From Lentisphaerae bacterium GWF2_49_21 (lineage in GTDB: Bacteria > Verrucomicrobiota > Lentisphaeria > Victivallales > GWF2-50-93), in assembly GCA_001804805.1 (NCBI GenBank), contig MHBH01000036.1, forward strand, positions 43,699-107,698: a stretch of DNA of 64,000 nucleotides, read 5' to 3'. The position numbers and the translations under genes were made by a program. Below, one piece after another: positions 9,093 to 16,966 of the stretch (its first letter is position 1; each line of letters opens with the position of its first letter). The notes under the pieces were generated by a model. The model saw nothing but the letters and a program-made list of their open reading frames with translations. It did no database searches and had not been told where the DNA came from.

Positions 9093-9593
9093 CTATTTGA
9101 GCCCCTTTATTATGCTTGTCAGATCATCGGGCTTTTCGCTTATCTTCTGGATCACGTCGAGCACGTCGTTCTGGTCTGATTTCTGGAAGAGGTTCCAGTT
9201 GACCTTCGACCATATCTGTATGGTTGTCACGGCTCCGACAAGTACCACTTGGTTTTTTAGGCCGGACTGGTCGATGAGCTTCTGGGGGATTGAGATTCTT
9301 CCCTGGCTGTCGCATTCGCACTCCTGCCCCACCGAACCGATACGGACCAGCGCGAGCGCGGAAGCCGCATCCGCGAATGACACCTTGCGGACCTTCGCGA
9401 TGAAGTCGTTGAAGATCGCAGGCGGGATCAGCTGGAGCGCATTATGCCTTCCCTGGAGAAGGATGAACTTCGCCTTCTTCTCCTTCCTCCAGTTGCTGGG
9501 GATCGCGATCCTCCTCTGCGGATCGAGCGAATGCTCGAACTCCCCGAAGAAGAAGTTCTCCTCCTGCATGATGCTTTTTGAGCCTTGTTTCAC
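9093..9593 (-). CDS. mraZ: transcriptional regulator MraZ
   Basis: MraZ is a DNA-binding protein with two SpoVT/AbrB-like halves that represses its own division cluster in characterised species. The sequence has the expected FGEFEHSLDPQRRIAIP opening and the second-repeat phrase GRISIPQKLIDQ. Two starts are possible: GTG at 9593 (166 residues), preceded by AAAGGGGA, and ATG at 9569 (158 residues), which gives an N-terminus closer to typical MraZ. The operator repeats overlap the GTG. It is the first gene of mraZ-rsmH-ftsL-ftsI-murE-murF. Confidence 0.93.
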   Translation of the reverse strand: MKQGSKSIMQEENFFFGEFEHSLDPQRRIAIPSNWRKEKKAKFILLQGRHNALQLIPPAIFNDFIAKVRKVSFADAASALALVRIGSVGQECECDSQGRISIPQKLIDQSGLKNQVVLVGAVTTIQIWSKVNWNLFQKSDQNDVLDVIQKISEKPDDLTSIIKGLK

Positions 9594-9625
9594 CTAAAAT
9601 CCCCTTTATTCACCTTTTTTCCCCA
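9581..9625 (-). promoter_or_regulatory. predicted MraZ operator: 10-bp-periodic boxes
   Basis: Read on the minus strand, TGGGG (9621-9625), AGGTG (9611-9615), AGGGG (9601-9605) and AGGTG (9591-9595) recur at exactly 10-bp intervals, followed by a weaker AGGCT at 9581-9585. MraZ is known to bind direct repeats of the TGGGN type separated by five bases upstream of mraZ, so periodicity and location both fit autoregulation. The last boxes overlap the GTG candidate start. Confidence 0.8.
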
Positions 9626-9710
9626 AAACAAATTAGTTTTAATTCAGGGCATTTCAAGCGGAAAAAGAAAAAACATTCAAAATATTTTAAGAGGAGGAAG
9701 AGGGATTATC

Positions 9711-9960
9711 ACCACGAAACACACGAAGTACACGAAGGGAATTTTTCCCTGCGAATCACACAGATTGGGAATTCAGATAAAATATTTTCCCGTACAGGGA
9801 CGCAAAGACACAAAGAAATGATTTCTCATGCATGTTCCGTATATTCCCTCTGCCAGGCAGAGGAGAGCCGGTTCTCTTTAAAGATTATTATTCAATAACT
9901 TTGTGCCTCTGTGCCTTTGTGCGAGAAAACTCTTGAAAGTCCGTGCAAGTCTGTGGCTAA
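9711..9960. repeat. gene-free stretch of short iterated repeats
   Basis: This part of the long gap between mraZ and the first PIN module holds runs of related short words: CACGAAACACACGAAGTACA near 9713, GACGCAAAGACACAAAGAAA near 9800, and TTTGTGCCTCTGTGCCTTTG near 9900, then GTCCGTGCAAGTCTGTGG. A related run, GGCACATAGGCGCAAAGGCA, occurs near 28402 next to secG. No coding potential is seen. Such strings look like degenerate tandem or interspersed repeats; their origin is not evident. Confidence 0.55.
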
Positions 9961-9972
9961 ATTTATATTCGC

Positions 9973-10116
9973 CCATGCCGGAATGCGCCGGGCGTGGCGC
10001 CGTACTGCCTACTGCCTGCGGAATATCCTCGAGAAATAGCATTCGTCGCAGAAAACCATCTAGTCAGCAACCTGTTTGAGGGTCATTTCGCTTGTCATCA
10101 GAAGATTGCATGCCAC
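9973..10116 (-). pseudogene. degenerate remnant of an AraC-family regulator 3' end
   Basis: This stretch aligns almost base for base with the 3' end of the intact AraC gene (10856-10990), including CATGCCGGAATGCGCCGG, the phrase for ACNLL-T-EMTLKQVA and attcgtcgcaga. It carries a small insertion near 10010 and lacks the rest of the gene. The intact and broken copies flank the PIN-toxin module as direct repeats, suggesting that insertion of the module duplicated or replaced the gene end. Confidence 0.85.
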
Positions 10117-10190
10117 ACTTGAAGAAACTTCAGTGTGATGTATTATTAGTTCATAATGAATCACAAATGCATCAGAAAGGATTATTACTG

Positions 10191-10451
10191 ATGAGCACGT
10201 TGACCATACATGCCCTTGATTCCGTGACTGAGAAACGGATCCGCGCAAAGGCGCAGAAAGAAAAGAAGAGCCTCAACCGGCTCCTCAAGGAAATGCTTTC
10301 GGGGGCTGTTGGCGTGTCCGGCCCTTCACGCGTTGAAAGCCACCGTGCGGAATTCCAGGAATTTTCCGGAATATGGTCGGACAAGGATCTTAAAGAATTC
10401 AACCAGGCCATTTCCGATCTTGAACGTGTAGATGAGAAGGACTGGCAATGA
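10191..10451 (+). CDS. antitoxin of a PIN toxin pair (ribbon-helix-helix, FitA/VapB-like)
   Basis: The 86-residue product begins MSTLTIHALDSVTEKRIRAK, a pattern typical of FitA/VapB-like ribbon-helix-helix antitoxins (short beta strand, then KAQKEKKSLNRLLKEML), and ends in a charged tail that would bind the toxin. An AAAGGA ribosome-binding site sits before the ATG at 10191; an upstream extension would read into the AraC remnant. Its stop overlaps the toxin start by four bases (ATGA). It probably neutralises the PIN nuclease and represses the pair's own promoter. Confidence 0.8.
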   Translation: MSTLTIHALDSVTEKRIRAKAQKEKKSLNRLLKEMLSGAVGVSGPSRVESHRAEFQEFSGIWSDKDLKEFNQAISDLERVDEKDWQ

Positions 10452-10843
10452 GAGCGGTTATTCTTGACACCAACGCCTTCGCGGCCCTTTTCCGGGGCGA
10501 TGAGGATGTTTTGAAAACAATATCAGGGGCGGATCAGGTTTTTGCATCTGTCGTCGTAATAGGTGAACTCGAGGCTGGTTTCCGCGGTGGGGTGCATTAT
10601 GCGAAAAACATTGAAATACTTGACAGGTTTCTCGCCAGACCTTCTGTCGAAACACTGGAGGTCACCCGTGAAACTGGCAATTGCTTTGGCCTGATCAAGG
10701 ATGCTTTGCGCCGGAAAGGAACGCCCATTCCAGTCAATGACGTATGGATTGCCGCCCAGGCTGTCGAGAGAGGCGCCGTTGTTGTCACCTATGACAAGCA
10801 CTTTGCAAATATTGACGGACTGCGCATGTGGCATCTTGCGTAG
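10448..10843 (+). CDS. PIN-domain ribonuclease toxin (VapC family)
   Basis: The 131-residue protein has a PIN-domain layout with acidic residues at the expected places: Asp7 (ILDTNAF), Glu40 (VIGELEAG), Asp98 (VNDVWIAAQA) and Asp116 (VTYDKHF). PIN toxins coordinate Mg or Mn and cleave RNA, tRNA in several studied VapCs; the target here is unknown. It overlaps the antitoxin by four bases and ends three bases before the convergent AraC gene. An intact AraC 3' end and its broken copy flank the pair, consistent with acquisition as a module. Confidence 0.88.
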   Translation: MRAVILDTNAFAALFRGDEDVLKTISGADQVFASVVVIGELEAGFRGGVHYAKNIEILDRFLARPSVETLEVTRETGNCFGLIKDALRRKGTPIPVNDVWIAAQAVERGAVVVTYDKHFANIDGLRMWHLA

Positions 10844-10845
10844 CA

Positions 10846-11592
10846 TCAACTCCTTCCATGCCTGAATGCGCCGGGGGTGGTGCCGTACTGCTTTCGGAAC
10901 ATCCTCGAAAAATAATATTCGTCGCAGAATCCCGTCTCTTCCGCAACCTGCTTGAGAGTCATTTCCGTCGTCGTCAGGAGATTGCATGCTGCTTCAAGAC
11001 GTATGAGGAGAAGATCCTGCATCGGTGTGAGCCCTGTACATTTTTTGTAGCTCCTGATGAAATGGTATTTGCTCATCCCTGCACGTTTCGCAAGGAAGCC
11101 GATGGAATGGCTTTTCGTCAATGTCCCCATCATGTGGTCGCGGATGTGCGATAATGGTGAGATTTGTTGCGCCTCGGAAAGCTTTTCCATTTCAATGATG
11201 ACCGCATCGACATATGCGCGGATTATCCTGTCACGCTTCTCAAAAGGTTTTTCCCTCTCCTCGGAAATCCAGTATGCAAGGGTCAGAAGCCGTCTGCCCG
11301 GATCCTTGACAAGCGGTTTGCAGGAGAATCTTTGCGATGCCGGAACATTGAAGAAAAGAAAATCCGCACCTTCTGGAGACGCCTCCTCTAGATGAGGAAC
11401 TCCAGGTGCATAGAAGAGGGCATCTCCCTTTCCGGCTTCAACGGTCTCCCCGCCGACCTGCACGCGGAGACGTCCGCCCAGCATGAGCATTACCTCCACA
11501 TGCCCGTGAGTATGCATGCCGAAGGCGACTTTCCATCCGGAGTTAACTTTCAGCCGGCCGACGAAAACTTGTTGAAGCGTTGAGCTGCTCAT
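10846..11592 (-). CDS. AraC-family transcriptional regulator with cupin sensor domain
   Basis: The 248-residue protein has an N-terminal cupin-like domain (about 10-100, with HTHGHVEVMLML, VGGETVEAGKGDALFYAPG and VPHLEEA) and a C-terminal pair of helix-turn-helix motifs (about 150-245: IGFLAKRAGMSKYHFIRSYK, and LKQVAEETGFCDEYYFSRMF with the AraC ending GTTPGAFR). Such proteins sense a small carbohydrate and activate nearby genes. AGAGGAAA precedes the ATG. It is divergent from the DUF4185-type gene, so the repeat-filled gap between them probably holds its operator. Ligand unknown. Confidence 0.9.
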   Translation of the reverse strand: MSSSTLQQVFVGRLKVNSGWKVAFGMHTHGHVEVMLMLGGRLRVQVGGETVEAGKGDALFYAPGVPHLEEASPEGADFLFFNVPASQRFSCKPLVKDPGRRLLTLAYWISEEREKPFEKRDRIIRAYVDAVIIEMEKLSEAQQISPLSHIRDHMMGTLTKSHSIGFLAKRAGMSKYHFIRSYKKCTGLTPMQDLLLIRLEAACNLLTTTEMTLKQVAEETGFCDEYYFSRMFRKQYGTTPGAFRHGRS

Positions 11593-11604
11593 TGTTTCCT
11601 CTTG

Positions 11605-11664
11605 AGTAAGGTGGTTTTAAACCGCCTGATTAATATGGATTGTCGGGCTGAAGCCCAACATGCT
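11605..11664. repeat. two-hairpin palindromic element
   Basis: AGTA (11605-11608) and TGCT (11661-11664) form a short outer stem, allowing a wobble pair. Between them are the hairpins AGGTGGTTT/AAACCGCCT (11609-11627) and GGGCT-GA-AGCCC (11645-11656). It lies in the intergenic gap beside the AraC gene. A related copy follows at 11801. Confidence 0.75.
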
Positions 11665-11800
11665 TTTTTGTATAAGCAATATTACACAAAAAAATAGCAA
11701 TTCTGTCAATTGCGGAAAAATATATCACAATGTAATATGAAGGGCAAGCAGGAAATAATTATAGCAATAATATGCAATATAATATTATATAGATGGAGCA

Positions 11801-11885
11801 AAAAGTAAGGCGGTTTTTACTTGTCCTGAGCCTGTCGAAGGAAACCGCCAAATAATTGTCGGATTAAAACCCGACATACTTAAAA
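11801..11885. repeat. two-hairpin element with a second short repeat in its loop
   Basis: The outer stem AAGTA/TACTT (11803-11807, 11877-11881) encloses AGGCGGTTT...AAACCGCC and GTCGGATTAAAACCCGAC. The loop of the first hairpin contains TTGTCCTGAGCCTGTCGAAG (11821-11840), a short interspersed word that recurs as CCCTGAGCTTGTCGAAGGG near 25910. One repeat type therefore appears inserted into the loop of another. Apart from these two elements, the 307-base gap 11593-11899 is AT-rich and holds no gene. Confidence 0.75.
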
Positions 11886-11899
11886 GGAGAAGGGAAGAT

Positions 11900-12943
11900 A
11901 TGAGAAATAAATTATCAGTTCCGAAAAGCAGTTTTATCAAGGGGCTTGAATGGCTCGGAGATGGGATCGGGTATCCCGAGAAGGACATCAAAGGCGATAC
12001 TTTTCCGATGACCTGGGCGGAGGACGGCGAGATATACACTTCGGCTGGTGATCCTCTATGGGGCGAGACCACCGGCGGACTCGACGTCGAGAAGTTCAGC
12101 GGCAGCCCTGAAGACTACAAGATCACGAAGGTCAATCACATGAACGATTATCTCGGCTGGGGCGGCGACGGACCGAAACCGAGTGGAATGATCTGCGTTG
12201 ATGGCGTTCTTTACTTCGCATTCCAGAACATGCTGAAGGCGAAGAAGGCCCCATATAGCATCCTTTCCCAGCATGGCAGCGACGCGCAGATCGTGTATTC
12301 CACCAATAAGGGCGGATTCTGGGTGCCGACGCTGAAGAATATTCCTGCGCCGATGTTCTCCGGGCACAAGTTCGGCGGGCCGGCATTCGTCAATTTCGGA
12401 AAGAACAACGAGAATGCCCGGGACAATTTCGTATATGCTGTTTCATCCGACCAGTGGGACAACGGTAGCAATCTCAGGATAGGGCGAGTGCCGGATGACA
12501 GTATCGTGAAACGCGAAGCTTGGGAATGGATATCGGGGTATGAGATTTCCGGAGAGCCTGTCTGGAACCGTGATCTTGACGAGTCGATCCCGATACTGAG
12601 CATGCATCGTTGGATCAGCATTCCGGAGATGGTCTATCTTGCGGAAATTAAAAGATATCTGCTTCTGACCTGGCGACTGCACAAGGATTTTTCTGGTAAT
12701 GACGGTACGGATCTGATGATATTCGAATCACTGGAACCCTGGGGACCTTTCTCATTGGTCCATTTCGAGGAATACTGGCAAGGGAAGGCATTCAACCCAT
12801 ATTGCCCGCGGATTCCGCTTAAGTGGATGGAATCGGACGGTGTCACAGGCTGGATGCAGTTCTCAGGAAGCTGGTCGCCCGAAGGACAGAAAGCCGGCTA
12901 CTACAGGTCGAACGTCCGGAAGTTCAAGTTGAAGATTAAGTGA
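11900..12943 (+). CDS. DUF4185-like beta-propeller protein, probable carbohydrate-active
   Basis: The 347-residue protein resembles DUF4185 proteins, which look like five-bladed propellers related to glycoside hydrolases. Visible cues are DTFPMTWAEDGEIYTSAGDP near the N-terminus, GVLYFAFQNM, FGGPAFVNFGKN, and the repeated Trp/Asp-rich turns WISGYEISGEPVWNRD and HRWISIPEMVYL. AAGGAGAAGGGAAG gives a strong ribosome-binding site. No signal peptide is visible, so it may be cytosolic unless the start is further upstream. Its position opposite an AraC regulator and before two glycosidase-like genes suggests sugar breakdown; the activity is unknown. Confidence 0.7.
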   Translation: MRNKLSVPKSSFIKGLEWLGDGIGYPEKDIKGDTFPMTWAEDGEIYTSAGDPLWGETTGGLDVEKFSGSPEDYKITKVNHMNDYLGWGGDGPKPSGMICVDGVLYFAFQNMLKAKKAPYSILSQHGSDAQIVYSTNKGGFWVPTLKNIPAPMFSGHKFGGPAFVNFGKNNENARDNFVYAVSSDQWDNGSNLRIGRVPDDSIVKREAWEWISGYEISGEPVWNRDLDESIPILSMHRWISIPEMVYLAEIKRYLLLTWRLHKDFSGNDGTDLMIFESLEPWGPFSLVHFEEYWQGKAFNPYCPRIPLKWMESDGVTGWMQFSGSWSPEGQKAGYYRSNVRKFKLKIK

Positions 12944-13188
12944 TTTTCTAGAATTGGAGATCATGGTTTGCCGGGGTTTGTCGTTGCCAGATGCACGCCA
13001 TATAGTTGTAGCCCTAAGTATATACCAGATAATTATTTTTGTCCCTCCTCGGGCCCAGAGGGGGCCTATGTAATATTCTGAATCTGCTAAAACTGATTGA
13101 CTGTATGGAAATTTGAGAATTTGTTGTAGTTTCATGCTATTTGTATGCCGTGGAACAGAAAATAATTGAAATATGAAAGGGAATTTAC

Positions 13189-14748
13189 GTGAAAGTCAGC
13201 AGGTTCTGCATATTTGAGACCGCATTAAAATCCGCAAGGAAACATGTCAACCCCCTCTGGGACTGCCAGGTGGCGGTGGAATTCACAGGTCCGTCAGGAA
13301 AGGCCACCACTATACGGGCCTTCTGGGACGGTTCAAACATATGGCGCGCAAGGTTCAGCCCTGATGAGATAGGAACATGGAAATGGAAGACACGCTGTGT
13401 CAAGGGCGACGATCCTGGGCTTCATCAGAAACAAGGCGAATTCGAATGTGTTGAATATAAAGGGAAAAATCCTGTCTACAAACATGGTCCGCTTGAGCTT
13501 TCGCAAGACAGGAGCCACATCGTCCATTCGGACGGAACGCCGTTCTTCTGGCTTGGCGATACCGCCTGGAACGGCGTCATACGCGGCGGCGACCGCAATT
13601 GGAAGAGATATCTCAGTCTCCGTGCGGAACAGCGTTTCAATATAATACAGTTCGTGTGCTGCCACTGGAGGGGGGATGCGTTTGACGAGGCCGGTGAAAA
13701 AGCCTGCGGCGAGAAGCATCCCATCCACATCAATCCTTCATTCTTCCAGCGATTGGACAAACGTGTCGCGATGATAAACGAAAATGGGATGTATGCCGCG
13801 CCGGTAGTGCTCTGGAGCCTGCTCAAGACCGACGTCGGATACAAGCTTCCCGAAGATGATGCTGCAAAACTTGCTTCGTATATCGTCTCCCGCTATGATG
13901 CCCACCAGCTGGTCTGGTTTCTCGGCGGCGACGGCAAATACCAGGAGATCGGATTTGAAAGATGGAAGAGGATGGGCAGGTCGGTGTTCAGCACAGGACA
14001 CGACCGTCTCGTCACCCTCCATCCATGCGGGCTGAGCTGGATAGGCGAGGAGTTCAGGAAGGAGAAATGGTTTGATATCATAGGTTACCAGTCAGGGCAT
14101 GGCGATTATGAGAAGGATTTGAAATGGCTGGTGAAGGGGCCTCCGGCGACCTTCTGGAAAAGAAAACCTCCGCTTCCTGTGATAAATCTCGAGCCTAACT
14201 ATGAGGTGATGCACGGTTACAAGTATGGAACTTTGTTTGAAGACTTCCATGTGAGACGCGCCGCATACTGGAGCCTGCTTGTGAGTCCGACGGCCGGGCT
14301 CACCTATGGACATGACGCGATCTGGAACTGGAACTTCAAGACCGGCCCGAGCGAAGGGCACGGCAACTGGAACGCCAGGAAAGTCCAACCGTGGCACACC
14401 GGACTTGAAACGCCCGGGATCAGGAGCATGACGGTCATGAGATCTATTTTCGACCGCATTCCCTGGACGTCCTTGAAACCATGCCAGTCGGTCCTTGCAA
14501 GACAGCCCGGAGCAAAGAAACCTGAAGCATTTGTAGCCGCCGCCAAGTCAAAAGACGGAACGCTTGTCTTTTATTCCCCGGTTGGAGGAACTGTCAGTCT
14601 CAAGCCGGGCATTACGATCTGCGGACCTATGCGCATTGTGGATCCGAGGACTGGAAAAGTCTTCAAGACATATGAGAAAGCTGGCAGGACTATCAGGTTC
14701 CCCGACGTCCGCGACTGGCTTGCGGTCAGCGGTAAGGGATGGAAGTAA
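13189..14748 (+). CDS. DUF5060-DUF4038 glycoside hydrolase-like protein (GH140/apiosidase-like)
   Basis: The 519-residue protein begins with a DUF5060-like beta domain (about 20-90, with VAVEFTGPSGK and WRARFSPDEIGTWKWKT). A DUF4038-type TIM barrel follows (about 100-420), with FFWLGDTAWNGVIR, VWFLGGDGKYQE, LHPCGLSW, VINLEPNYEVMHGYKYG and YWSLLVSPTAGLTYGHDAIW. The C-terminal beta domain contains RIVDPRTGKVFKTYE and resembles the collagen-binding-like domain often found there. DUF4038 members include apiosidases of GH140; catalytic Asp and Glu cannot be assigned with certainty. A GTG start is used, preceded by GAAAGGGA. Confidence 0.8.
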   Translation: MKVSRFCIFETALKSARKHVNPLWDCQVAVEFTGPSGKATTIRAFWDGSNIWRARFSPDEIGTWKWKTRCVKGDDPGLHQKQGEFECVEYKGKNPVYKHGPLELSQDRSHIVHSDGTPFFWLGDTAWNGVIRGGDRNWKRYLSLRAEQRFNIIQFVCCHWRGDAFDEAGEKACGEKHPIHINPSFFQRLDKRVAMINENGMYAAPVVLWSLLKTDVGYKLPEDDAAKLASYIVSRYDAHQLVWFLGGDGKYQEIGFERWKRMGRSVFSTGHDRLVTLHPCGLSWIGEEFRKEKWFDIIGYQSGHGDYEKDLKWLVKGPPATFWKRKPPLPVINLEPNYEVMHGYKYGTLFEDFHVRRAAYWSLLVSPTAGLTYGHDAIWNWNFKTGPSEGHGNWNARKVQPWHTGLETPGIRSMTVMRSIFDRIPWTSLKPCQSVLARQPGAKKPEAFVAAAKSKDGTLVFYSPVGGTVSLKPGITICGPMRIVDPRTGKVFKTYEKAGRTIRFPDVRDWLAVSGKGWK

Positions 14749-14827
14749 TATATCACATGCAGGATTTTTGCCTCCTCCAGGGCTGCGTACTGGACAGGTA
14801 GGCGACCAGGGTCGGCGCTCCAATTCT

Positions 14828-16216
14828 TCAGTCGATATTGAGATTCCCGAGGATATGCCAGTTGCCGGCAGTCTCGCCTTCAATACCGAGTCTGATGTCA
14901 GGATCCTGGCGCTTAGGCTCGGAGAAGAGTCCGATTGCAAGCCGGTAGGAACCGGAAGGTGCTGAGAATTTCAGGGTGGGACTTTCGGAAATCTGTTTGC
15001 CGTCGGGAGCCCACTTTTCTGGATGACAGCCGGCTGCCGGACATTTCGCCACGACCTTGCCATCCTTGTCGACCAGAGCCGCAACTACGGTGCATGGAAT
15101 GAAGATGAATGCGAATCCTTTGTTCTCCCATTTGAAGACGGCTTCAAAGCCGGTGCCGGATTTTATATGGCGCGGAATTACGGCTTCATCCAATAGGAAA
15201 TGATATCCCATCATGTTTGTGAGCTTGTCGATGAAGGGGCGTTTCTCCTTGACAAAGAGATCTTTGGTGTCGTATTGGCCGAGGTTCTGATATGTGAAAG
15301 CTCCTCGCACTGTGTCGTCGAGTACCCTGTCCTCCAGCTTATCGCCCCATTCATACTTCTGTCCGGTATTCCTGCTATGCCGCTCATAGTTGGAGTACCA
15401 TTCGCCGAATGAGGGAACTTTTCCCTTGCAGCGTATCAGTTCGGAGCCGTTGGAATTGCCAAGGACGCCGTCACGCCTTATCCCGACGCCTTTTTCGATG
15501 GCCCAGTCGTAAACGGGATTGTAGAATGGTTCGCCCCACGGGATCAGGAGGCGGGTCTTCTTGAATGCGTCCAGATGGAGCTGGATGTGTTTCTTGAGGC
15601 CGTCAGGGGAGAGTTTTTCCGAGCCTTTGAGGTGGAGGAGGTGTTGCTCGCCCCATTGACCATAGGAACGGATGTCGATATAGGAGACGCGTGGATCTCC
15701 ATCATAACGTTTGCCCATCGCGACGAGGAAATTACCGAGTTTCTCGAGGAAGATCGGATTGTCCCACTGCTTGAGGGCGACCTGTCCCTTGATTTTCTCA
15801 CCGTCATATTCTATCGACGGTACTCCGAGGTCGAACACCCACTTGGGCGTATTATATTTTGAGCTGGTATGGAAGCTTTCGCACATCACTCCGAATCCGA
15901 ACTGTTTCCCGACGGCATCCCATTCTTTCAACGCCTTGTCTATCGGTTCCCAGTTGAACTTGCCTTCTTCAGGTTCCAACTGGCTCCAGGAGAAACGCGT
16001 GTAGGCCGAACTGCATACGTCCAGAGCGTCCTGGCTGTGGCTTTTCGGCGAACCGCCATAGACAACCCATCCCTTGCCCGGATTGACAACTGGATTAGAT
16101 GAGGCTTTGAATTGCAGGGTCTGGAGTTCGTCCGCCGCATCTGACCTGGCGCTGCAGAAAAGTCCGAGAAGCGCCATTGCGGAGATCGCGAATATGAACA
16201 TACGTGATTTTATCAT
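14828..16216 (-). CDS. secreted DUF4832-type protein, glycosidase-like
   Basis: A clear Sec signal peptide (MIKSRMFIFAISAMALLGLF, ending near SARSDAA) leads a 462-residue protein. The N-terminal part looks like a GH42/GH14-like TIM barrel: NPGKGWVVYG, YTRFSWSQLEPEEGKFNW, GFGVMCESF, SYIDIRSYGQWGEQHL. The C-terminal part (about 340-460) is a beta domain with FKWENKGFAFIFIPC, typical of DUF4832 proteins. Probably exported, acting on polysaccharide; substrate unknown. It converges on the DUF5060/DUF4038 gene and lies downstream of two palindromic repeats. Confidence 0.72.
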   Translation of the reverse strand: MIKSRMFIFAISAMALLGLFCSARSDAADELQTLQFKASSNPVVNPGKGWVVYGGSPKSHSQDALDVCSSAYTRFSWSQLEPEEGKFNWEPIDKALKEWDAVGKQFGFGVMCESFHTSSKYNTPKWVFDLGVPSIEYDGEKIKGQVALKQWDNPIFLEKLGNFLVAMGKRYDGDPRVSYIDIRSYGQWGEQHLLHLKGSEKLSPDGLKKHIQLHLDAFKKTRLLIPWGEPFYNPVYDWAIEKGVGIRRDGVLGNSNGSELIRCKGKVPSFGEWYSNYERHSRNTGQKYEWGDKLEDRVLDDTVRGAFTYQNLGQYDTKDLFVKEKRPFIDKLTNMMGYHFLLDEAVIPRHIKSGTGFEAVFKWENKGFAFIFIPCTVVAALVDKDGKVVAKCPAAGCHPEKWAPDGKQISESPTLKFSAPSGSYRLAIGLFSEPKRQDPDIRLGIEGETAGNWHILGNLNID

Positions 16217-16299
16217 TTTAACCTTTTTTGATTTTCATAAAGAATAACGGTCGCGGCAAGCGCGCCCCTCCATGCAAATGAGCGTAACTAACAGTATTA

Positions 16300-16376
16300 T
16301 TGTTCGTAGTTAACGCATTCTTGCGTGTTTTTCTTCTTTTTTTAGACACAGCCAATAATGGCTTGACTACAAACAA
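16300..16376. repeat. two-hairpin element with GTAG/CTAC feet
   Basis: The outer arms TTGTTcGTAGT (16300-16310) and ACTACaAACAA (16366-16376) pair except for one mismatch. Inside are ACGCA-TTCT-TGCGT (16313-16326) and AGCCA-ATAA-TGGCT (16350-16363). The same hairpin pair occurs in reverse orientation at 55306-55355. A fragment of another repeat (the left part of the 868-943 element) lies just before it at 16249-16274. Confidence 0.8.
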
Positions 16377-16444
16377 TTATTAAAAGCGAAAACTAAAATA
16401 CGGGATACCATATCTTCCTTCAACTCTAATCCATGCATTCCCCG

Positions 16445-16903
16445 TCATTTCGAGAAATACGAATACCAGAACAGCAATGCTGATGCGACGGTAAAAAACC
16501 AGTAGTCGACCGGCATGAAGAGCAACCAGCGATGTCCGTGCCAGGGGATGTCCTTTTTGTTGAACTTCTTAAGTCCGTAGTGGGGATTCAGGATGAACCA
16601 GAGGAAATCCTCCACCATCCAGAACATCATTATTGAAGCGATGGTCCTGGCTTCCATCTTCAAGGACCATTTCGACTCCAGGAAAAACACAAGATGGAAT
16701 ATAAGTATCATGAACGGGAAAACCCATGCGTGGTAGCCAGTCATCGGCCGTCCGCCCCAGAATATGTCAAGGAGCCAGTGCTTCTCTATTCGCCAGGTTG
16801 GAAGTCCCGAGCCCCAGCCCTTGTCGCCTTCGATATGGACCTCCACCTTCGCGAAGAAGAACGCGAGGATTAAAACCCAGAACAGTAAAATTAATAAGTC
16901 CAT
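16445..16903 (-). CDS. predicted integral membrane protein, unknown function
   Basis: The 152-residue protein has four hydrophobic segments: about 2-19 (LLILLFWVLILAFFFAKV), 60-78, 90-108 and 132-149. Between them are tryptophan- and histidine-rich loops (GWGSGLPTWRIEKHWLLDIFWGGRP, with HGHRW near 121). The spacing of conserved-looking W, H and D residues suggests a real, folded protein rather than a chance reading frame. No family is recognised. No ribosome-binding site is evident; the upstream DNA is a palindromic element shared with the end of the glycosyltransferase gene. Confidence 0.6.
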   Translation of the reverse strand: MDLLILLFWVLILAFFFAKVEVHIEGDKGWGSGLPTWRIEKHWLLDIFWGGRPMTGYHAWVFPFMILIFHLVFFLESKWSLKMEARTIASIMMFWMVEDFLWFILNPHYGLKKFNKKDIPWHGHRWLLFMPVDYWFFTVASALLFWYSYFSK

Positions 16904-16911
16904 AGTATAAA

Positions 16912-16966
16912 AGTATGTCGGGTTTCAACCCGACGTTTCAATAGTCGGTTTAAAAACCGACTTGCT
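16912..16966. repeat. two-hairpin element overlapping a gene end
   Basis: AGTA (16912) and TGCT (16963) flank GTCGGGTTTCAACCCGAC (16917-16934) and AGTCGGTTTAAAAACCGACT (16943-16962). The second hairpin runs into the glycosyltransferase gene and supplies its last codons and stop (16950). Confidence 0.75.

Noticed and set aside
9711..9960. CRISPR array
   Set aside because: The repeated words are short, overlapping and unevenly spaced, with no constant repeat-spacer unit and no cas genes in view.
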